From Prevotella sp. HJM029 (GTDB lineage: Bacteria; Bacteroidota; Bacteroidia; Bacteroidales; Bacteroidaceae), in the NCBI RefSeq assembly GCF_000599605.1, contig NZ_KK082668.1:24210-88209 (forward strand): a stretch of 64,000 nucleotides of DNA. Direction: 5' to 3'. Below the pieces are notes generated by a model, which was given only the letters and a program-made list of their open reading frames with translations, was not told the DNA's origin and did not search any database. The position numbers and the translations under genes were made by a program. Below are positions 36,997 to 46,795 of the stretch, piece by piece (the first letter of the stretch is position 1; every line of letters begins with the position of its first letter).

Positions 36997-38451
36997 TTAG
37001 TTGGCTTTTGTAAGTTTATAAATCTTACAACCATGTGCAGGAACGTTTGCTTCGATAGTACCTTTGACCGTTCCCTTATTGCTATGTTCCCATAAGTCGC
37101 GTACATTGTAAGTGTCATGCAAACCGATTTGGTTTAAATCGAGCTTGCGTGTGTCGGCATTCTTCTCTCGATTGAAGAGTCCAATGACCCAAGATCCGTC
37201 CTTCATTGAGCCATACCACAGCTCACCATCTACCGACCAAAGGTTCCTTTTCAATGGTTTTCCAACGAAACCATCTTTTTGTAGAGCGAGCATCTCGTCG
37301 TTTTGGAAGAACGTTAAGTCGTGTCCTGTGGGCATATCGGTGACGGAAATGGGGCCACCTGCCATCAAAGGCAGCGACACTACGCTCATCTTTTCATTGT
37401 CATCGGCATAGCTTCCAATACGAATGAAGTCACCATCGAGACGCACTTTCTTGCGACCTGAAATCTTAGACCAGTTGATAAAGCCATCGAAAGCATTCTC
37501 GGAATTGGGCCATCCGCCACGCAAACTGCCGCGATTGTTTTCGGAAAAGCGATACCATCCGCCTTCCAATGCGTCGGCATCAATGCGAATCATGTTGCCC
37601 GCATACTTCTCAATGATGGCATTATTCTTGAGATGTGGCATCACAAGCGACACGTATATGCCATATTTCTGTGCATATTTGTTAATCCATTGCATGCCCT
37701 TCACATAGCGTTCGCGGCCATAACCTTTATCAATGATGTCGGTATAGTTCATGCCATCCTCATACCATGAGAGGAAATCCATGCGGATAAACTTCACACC
37801 CATATCCGAATAATGTTTGAAGAAGCCTTCAAAATATTGCTCAGCACCGGGATGATCGGTCACCACCCAGCTGAAATAATCGTTCTTTGCAGGGTGCTTT
37901 ACGTCTTTATCTTTCTTGGGATCGTAGCGCAAACTGCCCACAGTGATGTTGTCTGTGCCGGGAATTATGGCATCGGCATTGGTATAATGCAGCCAAAAGG
38001 GGCTGTCATAGACTCCCAATTTCAACCCTTTTGCATGGAGTTTGCTAATGATAGTTGATAGTTGTACCTCGGGAGAATTGTCGCTTTTTTGCGTGTGACT
38101 GTAGCGCGTCATATAGCCGTTATCGCCACTCATAGAGGCAAATCCGTCGGTCACGAGCATGTCATAGCCGTGGGATTTCAAGTTGTTGGCCACATAATCA
38201 ATGGCGTTATCCCAATCGGTTTCGGTGAAGATGTTGGGAAAAGAATTATCTTTCTCTTGCTGACGCAGCGCACCATACACGCTCCAATATAAGGGAGCAT
38301 GATCCATATTGGGTGCTTCTGCAAGCGGAGTAAGTCCTATTGTGGGATCAACTTTGTCGACACTAAGGTCGCTTGTCACATCCCATTCGTTGCTGTTGCA
38401 GCTTGTCAAGAGACAGATTGCTGCCATGTAGAGTATAAATGTTTTCTTCAT
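36997..38451 (-). CDS. GH-D clan (GH27-like) secreted glycosidase lipoprotein
   Basis: Predicted 484-residue lipoprotein (MKKTFILYMAAICLLTSC, lipobox LTSC). The barrel shows GH27/GH36-style strands: GYDMLVTDGFASM, LHAKGLKLGVYDSPFW, the probable nucleophile Asp in MGVKFIRMDFLSW, and GIYVSLVMPHLKNN, followed by a C-terminal beta-sandwich (SWVIGLFNREKNADTRKLDLNQIGL, VPAHGCKIYKL). GH27 contains alpha-galactosidases and also isomaltodextranases, so an alpha-1,6-glucan or alpha-galactoside substrate is possible; I cannot decide. The position between a SusE/F-like protein and GH97 in a SusR-linked operon favours an alpha-glucan (inference). Family assignment is by motif pattern only. Confidence 0.7.
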   Translation of the reverse strand: MKKTFILYMAAICLLTSCNSNEWDVTSDLSVDKVDPTIGLTPLAEAPNMDHAPLYWSVYGALRQQEKDNSFPNIFTETDWDNAIDYVANNLKSHGYDMLVTDGFASMSGDNGYMTRYSHTQKSDNSPEVQLSTIISKLHAKGLKLGVYDSPFWLHYTNADAIIPGTDNITVGSLRYDPKKDKDVKHPAKNDYFSWVVTDHPGAEQYFEGFFKHYSDMGVKFIRMDFLSWYEDGMNYTDIIDKGYGRERYVKGMQWINKYAQKYGIYVSLVMPHLKNNAIIEKYAGNMIRIDADALEGGWYRFSENNRGSLRGGWPNSENAFDGFINWSKISGRKKVRLDGDFIRIGSYADDNEKMSVVSLPLMAGGPISVTDMPTGHDLTFFQNDEMLALQKDGFVGKPLKRNLWSVDGELWYGSMKDGSWVIGLFNREKNADTRKLDLNQIGLHDTYNVRDLWEHSNKGTVKGTIEANVPAHGCKIYKLTKAN

Positions 38452-38469
38452 TTTTGGTTGATGTTGGGT

Positions 38470-38523
38470 GGGGAGGGTGGCGAAAGCCCTTACACCTTAT
38501 TATAAAGTGGGTCTCCCCTCCCC
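38470..38523 (-). other. Intercistronic hairpin between SusE/F-like and GH-D genes
   Basis: GGGGAGGG (38470-38477) can pair with CCCTCCCC (38516-38523) around a 38-base loop. It could stabilise or attenuate the message in the 94-base gap; it is not followed by a T run on the minus strand. Confidence 0.35.
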
Positions 38524-38545
38524 TATTCTGTTTGTTGAATTGCAC

Positions 38546-39385
38546 TTAGGGTTGGAACGATTCAACCTTGATTTCACGTTTGGTGAGGTCGAATACCACC
38601 TTATAGGTTCCCGCTTCGGTCACATTCCACTTGTTATCGGCACCACCTATTTCCATGCCTTGCTTCGAAACACCCGTGTGATTGAGTGTTACACCGGCAT
38701 CGGGTGCTTGCAGATAAGGACCAGCATAGCCTGCAACTGTGGTGCCACTGTACACCAATTTCAATTCGCCTGTGTTGAGATGGCCGGTGTAAGTGTATTG
38801 AAGTGGCGTGTCAGATGTCTTAGTAAACATCGTAACATTGCTTTCATTGTCGGTCCATCCGCAAGGAGCTGCACTGCCAATCATACCTAATTTTGTAGAG
38901 ACGATGGGCGTAACGGGCTCGGGACCATTATAGGTTACTTGAATTTTATAGTTGCGAAGGTTGATTAAAACCTTATACATGCCCGCCTTTGTCACCTTCC
39001 ATTTGGCATCGTTTCCATTCTCTTTGCGCACCTCAATACCATCTTTTGCCACACCATTTTCATTGATTTCGGTGCCGCTTTCGGGCGCAAAAATGAAGGT
39101 TCCACCCCAGTCTCCTTTGGTTAAAGGCAATTTCATTTCGCCCACTTTGAGCTTGCCTTCGTAGGTGAAAATGAATTTGTCGTTGGGCGATAGCGTCATT
39201 TCTGTTGGCGCACCAATGTTCCATCCGGCCGGAGTTGCATCGCCAACCATGTAGAGATGATTTAACTTTAAAGGCAATTCGCCTTCGATAACGACAATAT
39301 CTTTGTCGTCGTTGCACGATTGAAGTACCGTGGGTGCAACCAAGGCAAGCAGTGCATAGGCTGCATATTGAAATAGTTTCTTCAT
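38546..39385 (-). CDS. SusE/SusF-like starch-binding outer-membrane lipoprotein
   Basis: Predicted 279-residue lipoprotein (lipobox LQSC, followed by NDDKD, an acidic motif that fits surface export). Two tandem SusE/F-type carbohydrate-binding modules are visible: residues about 36-150 (HLYMVGDATPAGWNIG to NLRNYKIQVTYN) and 163-279 (LGMIGSAAPCGWTDN to DLTKREIKVESF). Such proteins sit beside SusC/SusD on the cell surface and hold alpha-glucans. The N-terminal SusE domain is absent, so it is shorter than B. thetaiotaomicron SusE or SusF. The 295-base gap to susD contains a 22-bp repeat array. Confidence 0.85.
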   Translation of the reverse strand: MKKLFQYAAYALLALVAPTVLQSCNDDKDIVVIEGELPLKLNHLYMVGDATPAGWNIGAPTEMTLSPNDKFIFTYEGKLKVGEMKLPLTKGDWGGTFIFAPESGTEINENGVAKDGIEVRKENGNDAKWKVTKAGMYKVLINLRNYKIQVTYNGPEPVTPIVSTKLGMIGSAAPCGWTDNESNVTMFTKTSDTPLQYTYTGHLNTGELKLVYSGTTVAGYAGPYLQAPDAGVTLNHTGVSKQGMEIGGADNKWNVTEAGTYKVVFDLTKREIKVESFQP

Positions 39386-39457
39386 ATCATCAATATTTTT
39401 TTATGAGGGTCTTTGCATCCATGATTGCTTAAAGCGGTTGAAGCAGAATGGCAAATG

Positions 39458-39567
39458 GCGCGGAAAGGATTTGCAAAAGATAGCATTTTGGGCTGTAATA
39501 GCGTGCATATTGCGTGTGAAACTGCACCATTTTGCGCGACAATCTGCATGCTTTTATTTTCCAATCT
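39458..39567 (+). repeat. 22-bp degenerate repeat array G (5 units) inside the Sus-type locus
   Basis: Units start at 39458, 39480, 39502, 39524 and 39546. In register they contain ATAGCATTTTG, CGTGCATATTG, GCACCATTTTG and GCATGCTTTTA, and the last four tails are TAATAG, GAAACT, CAATCT and CAATCT. The array lies in the 295-base gap between susD and the SusE/F-like gene, which has no other recognised content. Confidence 0.7.
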
Positions 39568-39680
39568 TTATTGCGTTGCTGCTCAACGGCTTAGGAAAGG
39601 GTTGCTTGTACCCTCTCCTTCGCGGTTGACTTTCTTCTGAACCATTGTTGCATAAGACCTTTTGTGCTGTTGAATTAATT

Positions 39681-41414
39681 TTATTCTCCGTAGCCGGGGT
39701 TCTGCTTTATGTTGCCCCGTGCAGCCCCAATGATGTCCGTATGGAAGGGGAATATCTCGGTATGCTTGTCAGAATCGGCTTCCTTATCCCACCAAGCATC
39801 TTGGAATTTGCCAAAGCGGATGAGGTCAACACGGCGGCGTCCTTCGGCAAAGAATTCGCGTCCCCATTCAAAGAGCATCTCGTTCATGTCGAGTGTGGCA
39901 CTACCTGTGGGTGCATAAAGCACGGTTGACCAGTCGGAAGCAGGATAGTTGCGCTTGCGAACGGAATTCAACAGTTGCGCAGCACCTGTGGTATCGCCTG
40001 CGCGGAGCTTGCATTCGGCCAAGCTATAGATGATTTCGGGCAGACGGATTTCGCAGTAATCGGCCTCCAACATGCCTTTCTCTTGGTCGGAATAGAGGGG
40101 ATATTTCGCAAACATCCATCCCGAATTGTCGTCGCCATTCTCTAAAGAACTTTCGCTGGTTGATAGCCATTGCGAACCGTCTGTTGCGCCAAACTTGCCG
40201 ACAGCATCGCGCAAATCGAGCGTGAATTTGCCGTTGTGATCTTTCAAATAAACGGTGTTTCCGTTGGCATCTTGGTAGGCAATCTTGCCATAGACAAACA
40301 TACCTTCGCGCTTGTTGTTGCCCAAATTGGTGTATTTCTGCAAACGATAGTCTGAGGGATATTGTTTGAAACGGGCAATCGGACGGCCGAGTTCGAAGGT
40401 GTAAGCAGTGCCATTGGGACGCAAACTGGGCGATGCCGAATACTTAATGTTGTGTGAACCTTGCTTGTTCTTAGTATCTTTCAGCCAGTCACTCGCCTTA
40501 GAAGGTACCGACCACCAATACATATCACCACCATAGTGCCAATGAGAATAGCCTTCAGAACCGGGGAATGCGAAGATAACCTCATCGCTGGTTTGGTTGT
40601 TCCAATCGAAGGCTTCATCCCAACGGCTACCTATCTGATAGGTGCCATAAGTGCCATTGAGGATGTCTTGTGCTACATTTGCACAATCATTGAAATGGTC
40701 TTCGTTGATATAGATCTTAGCATTGAGATACAACCTCACTAACAAAGCAGCTGCTGCAGCTTGTGTCCACGAGCCTTGATGGCCTTGATTGCCGCCCAAT
40801 GTGGTTTTTTTAGCCAATAGAGGGATGGCATCTTTCAGTTCCTTTTCAATAAAATCATAGATTTGTTTGGGTGGAACTTGTGTTTGAATATTCTTGCTTA
40901 AATCATAATAACTCGTAGCAAATGGGATGTTGCGGAAGGCATCTAAGAGGCGTAAATAGAACCAAGCACGCAACACTTTGTTCTGTGCTTTGAGGTTATT
41001 AAACTCTGTTTCAGAGAAACCAAATTGTGAAGCGCTGAGCCTATTGAGGTCCTCTATGACCAAGTTTGCTTGCATAATGCCTTGGAAGCAACCATTATAT
41101 TCGGTTTGTGCCTCACCATTTGTTACCAACCATTTGTGTCTATGCAGGCGAGCCCAGCGTCCTCCATCGTCCCACCAGTCTTCTCTTGTGGGCGTAATTA
41201 ATTGGTCTGCGGTCTCCTCATTGAGTACATGGCGGCTTTGAACGCTCCAAAATCCATGTTCAAAGGGGCGGAAGACGGAGCGAATGACGTCTTCTTTGGT
41301 GTTATAATAGTTGTTAGAGTCAATCTGATCATAGAGTGTTTCGCCTAAATCGGTGCACCCAACAAGGCTGAAAGCCAGCAGCATTGACGCTACATATTTT
41401 ATAGTCTTTTTCAT
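39681..41414 (-). CDS. SusD-like nutrient-binding lipoprotein
   Basis: Predicted 577-residue RagB/SusD family lipoprotein (lipobox VGC, mature start CTDLGETLYDQID). The tetratricopeptide-like helices are seen in KNVIRAWFYLRLLDAFRNIPFA-type sequence (ALKNKVLRAWFYLRLLDAFRNIPF), and the C-terminal segment contains EIIYSLAECKLRAGDTTGAAQLLNSVRKR and EWGREFFAEGRRRVDLIRFGKF, both characteristic. SusD caps the SusC barrel and delivers oligosaccharide. The gene follows susC after 26 bases, the usual pair arrangement. Confidence 0.95.
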   Translation of the reverse strand: MKKTIKYVASMLLAFSLVGCTDLGETLYDQIDSNNYYNTKEDVIRSVFRPFEHGFWSVQSRHVLNEETADQLITPTREDWWDDGGRWARLHRHKWLVTNGEAQTEYNGCFQGIMQANLVIEDLNRLSASQFGFSETEFNNLKAQNKVLRAWFYLRLLDAFRNIPFATSYYDLSKNIQTQVPPKQIYDFIEKELKDAIPLLAKKTTLGGNQGHQGSWTQAAAAALLVRLYLNAKIYINEDHFNDCANVAQDILNGTYGTYQIGSRWDEAFDWNNQTSDEVIFAFPGSEGYSHWHYGGDMYWWSVPSKASDWLKDTKNKQGSHNIKYSASPSLRPNGTAYTFELGRPIARFKQYPSDYRLQKYTNLGNNKREGMFVYGKIAYQDANGNTVYLKDHNGKFTLDLRDAVGKFGATDGSQWLSTSESSLENGDDNSGWMFAKYPLYSDQEKGMLEADYCEIRLPEIIYSLAECKLRAGDTTGAAQLLNSVRKRNYPASDWSTVLYAPTGSATLDMNEMLFEWGREFFAEGRRRVDLIRFGKFQDAWWDKEADSDKHTEIFPFHTDIIGAARGNIKQNPGYGE

Positions 41415-41440
41415 AATCGTTTATTAATCGTTGATTGATC

Positions 41441-44425
41441 TTAGAAATCTATCTGCACACCTAACATAAATTGACGGGTCGAGGGATAGTAAGTACGTGA
41501 TCCAGTTGCGCCTGGATTTAACCCATTTACCTGATAGTTTGATGGGTCAATGCCCGAGAACTTTGTGATAGTAAATAAGTTACCCGCTGTTGCAAAGATG
41601 CGAATAGCATCGATATACTTCTTATTTAGATTCAGCGTATAGCCTAAATTAATAGACGAAAGCTTGAGATAATCGCCTGGTTCTAAGAAATAATCACAGA
41701 CAATAGGGTTCTGAGAAATAATCAAGTTCTTGCTGTATGCTTTGTCCATCACGTTGCCTTGGAAGCTCTTTGTTCCATAATAAAAATCATGAATGTTGAA
41801 AATTTTGAAGCCTAAAGCTGTTTGGAAGAAGAACGAAGCATCCCAGTTTTTGTAGCGGAAAGTATGTGTCATAGAGCCCGTAAAACGTGGAAGTCCATTG
41901 CCTACATACTGTCTGTCGTCATCAGTAGCGTTATCTGCTAAGACAAGGTCGCCGTTTTTGTCATAAACAATCCATTGTCCTTGTGGATTAACGCCTGCAT
42001 ATTTGAGCATGTAGAAGTTGCCAATGCGTTTTCCTTTCTCGATTCTTTGCAGTGTATGGAATGGGTATGGATCTTCAGGACTAACCACATCATAGTAGTT
42101 TTGACCAACAAACTGTGAGTTACTAAAGTCCACAAACTTGTTGCTCATGGTAGAACCTATGACATTAATCGTGTAATTAAAGTCTTTAGTCTTGATGGCA
42201 TTCCAAGTAATATCGAACTCAAATCCACTATTACGCATCGTTCCTACGTTGACAAATGTAGATGTAAACAAGTAAGGAGGAACGGATACATTGTAATCAC
42301 CTAACAGGTCTTGTTGTCGTCTATTATAATAATTGAATGAGCCAAAGAGGGCACCTTGCAGCAAGGTCCAGTCCAAACCAATGTTCCAGTTCTTTCCTTT
42401 TTCCCAACGAAGATCAGGGTTTACATTCTTTCCTGGGCCCCAAACTTGATAATATTTGCCATTGTACATGTAATAACCAAAGCCCGACATGGTGTTCAGT
42501 GATTTGTAACTATCAAAGTTTTGATTGCCCGTTACACCAAAGTCCGCACGCAACTTCAAGTCAGTTAACCAACTCTTTGTATCCTTCATAAAGGGTTCAT
42601 CAGAGATTCTCCAGCCCAAACTAACAGCAGGGAAGTTACCCCATTTGTGGTTTTTACCAAACTTTGACGACCCTTCATGGCGCAAAGAAGCGGTCAACAT
42701 GTAGCGCCCTTTCCAGTCATAGCTAACACGTCCGAAGAAAGCTATCAGCTTAGCATCGTTCATATAGCTACCCATTCCAACCTCACCTTCTTCTTTTGCA
42801 TAGGTACCTGTGCCGAGATTGTTGTCTTGTAGCGCATTGTTTGGGAAGTCTTTGTTTGCAGCATTTAAGCCCGAATATTTATCATATTGATAGGAATAGC
42901 CCACCATAGCTTTAATATTGTGGTCGCCAAAAGAGTTACTATAGTTAGTGATCCACTCTAAACTATGTAGAGATGACTTTGAATAGTCCTGACTTGCTTC
43001 CCCCAAATGACCACCATTGATGGCCAATGTGCTAGTTGATGGGCGAAACCATTGGTTGTAATTGTCATATTGGTGATCGGCAAATGTTAGCTGAGTTGTA
43101 AGCACTTGTTTGCCTGGATTCGTTAGAAGGAGTGGGAAAAGATTTAATTTCACCGTTCCATCCCAATCCAACAATTTCGTTGTACCAGTATGCTTCTCAA
43201 GGTTAAGCATCTCAAGAGGGTTATAACTTGCAGTTTGTCCCTTAAAGTTATAGTATAAATAGGGATTCTGAAGATCACGAATTGGGGTCGTAGGATTGGC
43301 TTCTACGGCATTGCGGAACACGTCCCATTGTGCATTTTTGCGATAAGCTATGCGTGGAGCGATATTCAAATTGAATGTAAATAGCCCACTCTTTGTAGTG
43401 TGGTTCAGTGCAATACGCCCACCATATTCCTGTCGACCAGAGTATTTGTCGATACCCTTTGCATCGCGATAATCCACAGAAGCGCGGTAGTTTGACTTGG
43501 CATTTCCTCCGCTAAGTGTTAGTGTATGTTGTGTACGAACGCCCACACGACTAATCTCTTTCATCCAATCTGTTGATCCTCCGAGGTCATAACCTGTGCC
43601 AGAAGCAATGCGATTAGCGCGATATTCATCGGCATCAAGCATGTCCAACTCTTTCTTTATGGCATCAAAGGAAATTGTTCCATTGTAACTCGTGTGCAAG
43701 TTTCCATCGCGCGATCCTTTCTTTGTCGTTACCAAAACAACGCCATTTGAGCCGCGTGTTCCATAGATAGCACTGGCTGCTCCATCCTTTAAGATATCGA
43801 AACTCTCAATATCATTGGGGTTGATGTTGGTTAAATTGCCACCAGGAATACCATCGATTACAATCAAAGGGCCTAAGCCTGCAGCGCGTGAAGAGACTCC
43901 TCTCACCTGGATACTAGCCTGATTATTGGGGTCACCTGCCCCCGTATTCGTGATGCTTACACCAGGGACTTTGCCTTGAATCATCATTGAAGGGTCTACT
44001 GTTGCAACCTTAGTAAAGTCTTTAGATGACACGTGTGAGATGGCAGAAGTCAATTCTTTTTTGTCCATTGTGCCATAACCAATGACCACAACTTCGCCCA
44101 AATTAGCTGCGTCTTCCTTTAATGTCACATTAACTTTACTTTGACTTTTAATGTTAATCGTCTGTGTCACATATCCTATATAGGATACTTTCAACACAGC
44201 ATTACCATTTTTTACTTTGAGCGTAAAGACACCATTAATATCTGATACGGTTCCGTTTTGCGTTCCATTCTCGACAACATTTGCGCCGATAATGGGCTCC
44301 CCAGCCGCATCTTTAACCACGCCTTCTACGTTAAATACGCCTTGTGCAAAGCCATAAAGCGGCATGCATAGCGCAAAAAGAATAACAAGATACAATCTTG
44401 TCAGCCGAATAGTTGAATTTGGCAT
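41441..44425 (-). CDS. SusC-like TonB-dependent outer-membrane transporter
   Basis: Predicted 994-residue SusC/RagA family receptor. A signal peptide (to GFAQG near residue 29) is followed by a carboxypeptidase-regulatory-like domain (VEGVVKDAAGEPIIGANVVENGTQNGT), the GEVVVIGYGTMDKKELTSAISHV TonB-box/plug junction, the plug with VRGVSSRAAG and SIYGTRGSNGVVLVTTKKG, and a 22-stranded barrel that ends in QFMLGVQIDF. It imports oligosaccharide together with SusD. Promoter box TATCTTTG (minus, 44465-44472) lies 40 bases upstream; the divergent SusR-like regulator gene begins 220 bases away. Confidence 0.95.
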   Translation of the reverse strand: MPNSTIRLTRLYLVILFALCMPLYGFAQGVFNVEGVVKDAAGEPIIGANVVENGTQNGTVSDINGVFTLKVKNGNAVLKVSYIGYVTQTINIKSQSKVNVTLKEDAANLGEVVVIGYGTMDKKELTSAISHVSSKDFTKVATVDPSMMIQGKVPGVSITNTGAGDPNNQASIQVRGVSSRAAGLGPLIVIDGIPGGNLTNINPNDIESFDILKDGAASAIYGTRGSNGVVLVTTKKGSRDGNLHTSYNGTISFDAIKKELDMLDADEYRANRIASGTGYDLGGSTDWMKEISRVGVRTQHTLTLSGGNAKSNYRASVDYRDAKGIDKYSGRQEYGGRIALNHTTKSGLFTFNLNIAPRIAYRKNAQWDVFRNAVEANPTTPIRDLQNPYLYYNFKGQTASYNPLEMLNLEKHTGTTKLLDWDGTVKLNLFPLLLTNPGKQVLTTQLTFADHQYDNYNQWFRPSTSTLAINGGHLGEASQDYSKSSLHSLEWITNYSNSFGDHNIKAMVGYSYQYDKYSGLNAANKDFPNNALQDNNLGTGTYAKEEGEVGMGSYMNDAKLIAFFGRVSYDWKGRYMLTASLRHEGSSKFGKNHKWGNFPAVSLGWRISDEPFMKDTKSWLTDLKLRADFGVTGNQNFDSYKSLNTMSGFGYYMYNGKYYQVWGPGKNVNPDLRWEKGKNWNIGLDWTLLQGALFGSFNYYNRRQQDLLGDYNVSVPPYLFTSTFVNVGTMRNSGFEFDITWNAIKTKDFNYTINVIGSTMSNKFVDFSNSQFVGQNYYDVVSPEDPYPFHTLQRIEKGKRIGNFYMLKYAGVNPQGQWIVYDKNGDLVLADNATDDDRQYVGNGLPRFTGSMTHTFRYKNWDASFFFQTALGFKIFNIHDFYYGTKSFQGNVMDKAYSKNLIISQNPIVCDYFLEPGDYLKLSSINLGYTLNLNKKYIDAIRIFATAGNLFTITKFSGIDPSNYQVNGLNPGATGSRTYYPSTRQFMLGVQIDF

Positions 44426-44464
44426 AATTGTAAATTTAGGTCTTACTTTTTAATAAATTTGAGA

Positions 44465-44472
44465 CAAAGATA
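44465..44472 (-). promoter_or_regulatory. -7 promoter box for the SusC-SusD operon
   Basis: CAAAGATA reads TATCTTTG on the minus strand. The 145 bases between this box and the divergent box at 44617 probably hold the operator for the SusR-like regulator; no clear palindrome was picked out by eye. Confidence 0.6.
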
Positions 44473-44616
44473 ATGTTTTTTTTACCGCTTTATGCCTACA
44501 AGTAGTATGAAAGTAGATGTATAGTATCTTTTATCTGCTATAAATTACTGATTACCAAACTAAAAAAGTATTTTAAAAATCTATATAAGTAGATATATCT
44601 ATTCGTTATAATTGAT

Positions 44617-44624
44617 TATCTTTG
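44617..44624 (+). promoter_or_regulatory. -7 promoter box for the SusR-like regulator gene
   Basis: TATCTTTG lies 21 bases before the ATG at 44646, and excludes the in-frame TTG at 44622 as start. Confidence 0.6.
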
Positions 44625-44645
44625 CATTTAATCAAGGGAAAATCA

Positions 44646-46307
44646 ATGATTAGGAAGTTCTTTATAGGTTTCTTTTTAGGTCTTACTTTTGTGGCTAATG
44701 CTAATAATCGCTCGGCAGAATTAGCCCGCTTAGATAGTGTTTTGGCACGTCAACCCTATTATTTGAAAGTGCGTGAGCAACACATTGAACAGTTAAAAAT
44801 ACACCTTCAGCATGAACAACGTGTGCAGCAACGCTTGCGGCTCTATAATGAAATCTATCAAAATTATTATGTATTTCAGTTTGATTCGGCTATGAAGTAT
44901 ATCAATGAGAGCATTGAATATGCTGTGAAGACTGGCCAAACAAGCTATTATGCACAGAATGTCATTCAAAAAGCCGACTTACTTTCTATTGGTGGATTGT
45001 ATAGTCAGGCACTTGAAAGCCTCAGTTTGCTCAAGCCCTCCGCGCTTCCCGATACACTGAAGTTTAATTATTATCTGACACTTTTTCATACTTATGTTTA
45101 TTGGGCTGACTATTGTAGTGATGCCATTTACGCACCTCGATATCGTGAGATAGGACGACAAAATTTGGTTTCAGCAATGCCTTTTTTGAATAAGCGTGAT
45201 AAACGCTACAGCTATTACATGGGCGAATATAGCGGGTATATTCTCAACAATCCCTTAGAGGCACGGAAATATTATCTGCAAAGCGTTGCTACGATGCCCG
45301 AAGATACACGCATTCATGCCATGGCTTGCTTTGCTTTAGCTTGCAATTATAATGCTGCCGGCGACACAGATGATTATGAAAACTATCTTCTTATGGCGTG
45401 TATCAGCGATGCAAAGAGTCTCACAATGGAGAACATGGCCTTGCAAAACTTGGCGATGTACACGCTCGAACATGGCGAAGGAACGTTGGCTATTGAAGAC
45501 GCACAGCGCTACATTAATATATCACTTAACAATGCAAAGTTTTATAATAGTCGTTTACGCATCATAGAAGTATCTAATCGTCTGCCCATTATTGTCAATA
45601 GTTATCAGCGCCAGTTACAGCAAACCAATAGCTTCTTCCGTAATAGTTTGTTGGTTATTTCTGTCTTTGCCATTTTCCTGTTTATTTCTATTGGCTTCAT
45701 TTTCAAGCAAAATAATCGGCTCACGCATAGCCGAAGAAAGCTACAAGAGTCCAATCATCGGCTTTCAGAGATGAATGAACGTCAGAGCTTGCTTAACGAA
45801 CAATTGTATGAATTAAATGAGAAGCTGGTGGTCACAAACAAGAAACGTGAGGGATTAGTGAAGCTTTATATAGATCTTTGTTCACGTTTCATCAACCGAT
45901 TAAAGAAACAACAAACTTTAGTAAAGCGTAAGATTAAAGCCAATCAAGCGCAGGAACTCCTCACACAGCTCTCTTCAGATCGACTTTCTGAAGAGGATGC
46001 AGCGACTTTCCTTTTACGTTTTGACAAGGCCTTCCTTGACCTCTACCCTACTTTCCCTGCCGAATTGAATGCTCTTCTGCGTCCTGGAGATCAAATTTTA
46101 CAGCCAGACAAGCTAACCATGACTACTGAACAACGTATCATGGCTTTAGTGCGTTTGGGGGTAACCGAGAGCTCAGAGATAGCCAACCTGTTATTCTATT
46201 CACCACAAACCATTTACAACTATCGTTCGGCAATGCGGGCAAAGGCTTTCGATAAAGACAATTTCGAAAAACTGGTGGCGCAGCTTTGCACAGTAATACA
46301 CGATTAG
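44646..46307 (+). CDS. SusR-like membrane-spanning regulator (DUF6377 type)
   Basis: Predicted 553-residue regulator: signal or anchor segment (MIRKFFIGFFLGLTFVANA), a periplasmic helical sensor of tetratricopeptide character (about 20-325), one strong transmembrane helix (NSLLVISVFAIFLFISIGFIF, about 331-351), a coiled coil (HSRRKLQESNHRLSEMNERQSLLNEQL) and a C-terminal helix-turn-helix (MTTEQRIMALVRLGVTESSEIANLLFYSPQTIYNYRSAMR). This is the architecture of SusR of B. thetaiotaomicron, which senses alpha-glucan oligosaccharides and activates sus genes. It is transcribed divergently from susC, so it most likely controls that operon. Confidence 0.88.
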   Translation: MIRKFFIGFFLGLTFVANANNRSAELARLDSVLARQPYYLKVREQHIEQLKIHLQHEQRVQQRLRLYNEIYQNYYVFQFDSAMKYINESIEYAVKTGQTSYYAQNVIQKADLLSIGGLYSQALESLSLLKPSALPDTLKFNYYLTLFHTYVYWADYCSDAIYAPRYREIGRQNLVSAMPFLNKRDKRYSYYMGEYSGYILNNPLEARKYYLQSVATMPEDTRIHAMACFALACNYNAAGDTDDYENYLLMACISDAKSLTMENMALQNLAMYTLEHGEGTLAIEDAQRYINISLNNAKFYNSRLRIIEVSNRLPIIVNSYQRQLQQTNSFFRNSLLVISVFAIFLFISIGFIFKQNNRLTHSRRKLQESNHRLSEMNERQSLLNEQLYELNEKLVVTNKKREGLVKLYIDLCSRFINRLKKQQTLVKRKIKANQAQELLTQLSSDRLSEEDAATFLLRFDKAFLDLYPTFPAELNALLRPGDQILQPDKLTMTTEQRIMALVRLGVTESSEIANLLFYSPQTIYNYRSAMRAKAFDKDNFEKLVAQLCTVIHD

Positions 46308-46700
46308 CAGCATAAAAAGCTTGTAGAAAAAGGCTTTAAACATGATATTATCAGATACCCCGAAACAAGTTTGTAGGCTTGCTTCGAGGTTCTTTTCTCC
46401 CGCATCCAACTTCTTTTTACCTATAAAATTTGTGCTAACACCTGTTCTGTTGTTGCTTCCGTGGAGCAGCATGCACTTATCTTTCTTTGTGCTAATCCCC
46501 TGAAGTTGTAGCCCATTCAAGATGCAGTGGATGGTTGCCCATTCTCTATTCTCACCACAAAGTGACAAGGCAACTATTTACGTCAACATAGTTCTCTTTT
46601 TATATATAGCAGTTTTTATTGTGATACAAACCTACCAAAAATATCAATTGCTTCCTAATTTTTAGTCTAAAAATTGTAGAAAAAGGTGCTTTTTATGATT
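46308..46700. other. Gene-free gap after the SusR-like gene
   Basis: This stretch precedes the nitroreductase promoter. A minus-strand frame reaches from 46568 into the regulator gene, but it has no family resemblance I can name and overlaps a well-supported gene, so I leave it out. No hairpin terminator, RNA gene or repeat array was recognised. Confidence 0.5.
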
Positions 46701-46707
46701 TATTACC

Positions 46708-46715
46708 TACTTTTG
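46708..46715 (+). promoter_or_regulatory. -7 promoter box for the nitroreductase gene
   Basis: TACTTTTG lies 80 bases before the ATG at 46796. Confidence 0.5.
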
Positions 46716-46795
46716 CACGAGAGGAGTTATTTTGTTGTATCCTAAATGGTGCACGAGATGACTATAAATAGCATTAATTTATCATTCTATTGGGT

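Noticed and set aside
39382-39640. Small frames on both strands in the susD to SusE/F-like gap
   Set aside because: They follow the repeat array and have no conserved features.
46200-46568. 122-codon minus-strand frame after the SusR-like gene
   Set aside because: It overlaps the end of a well-supported gene, has no recognisable family and no promoter; noise is more likely, though a relic cannot be excluded.
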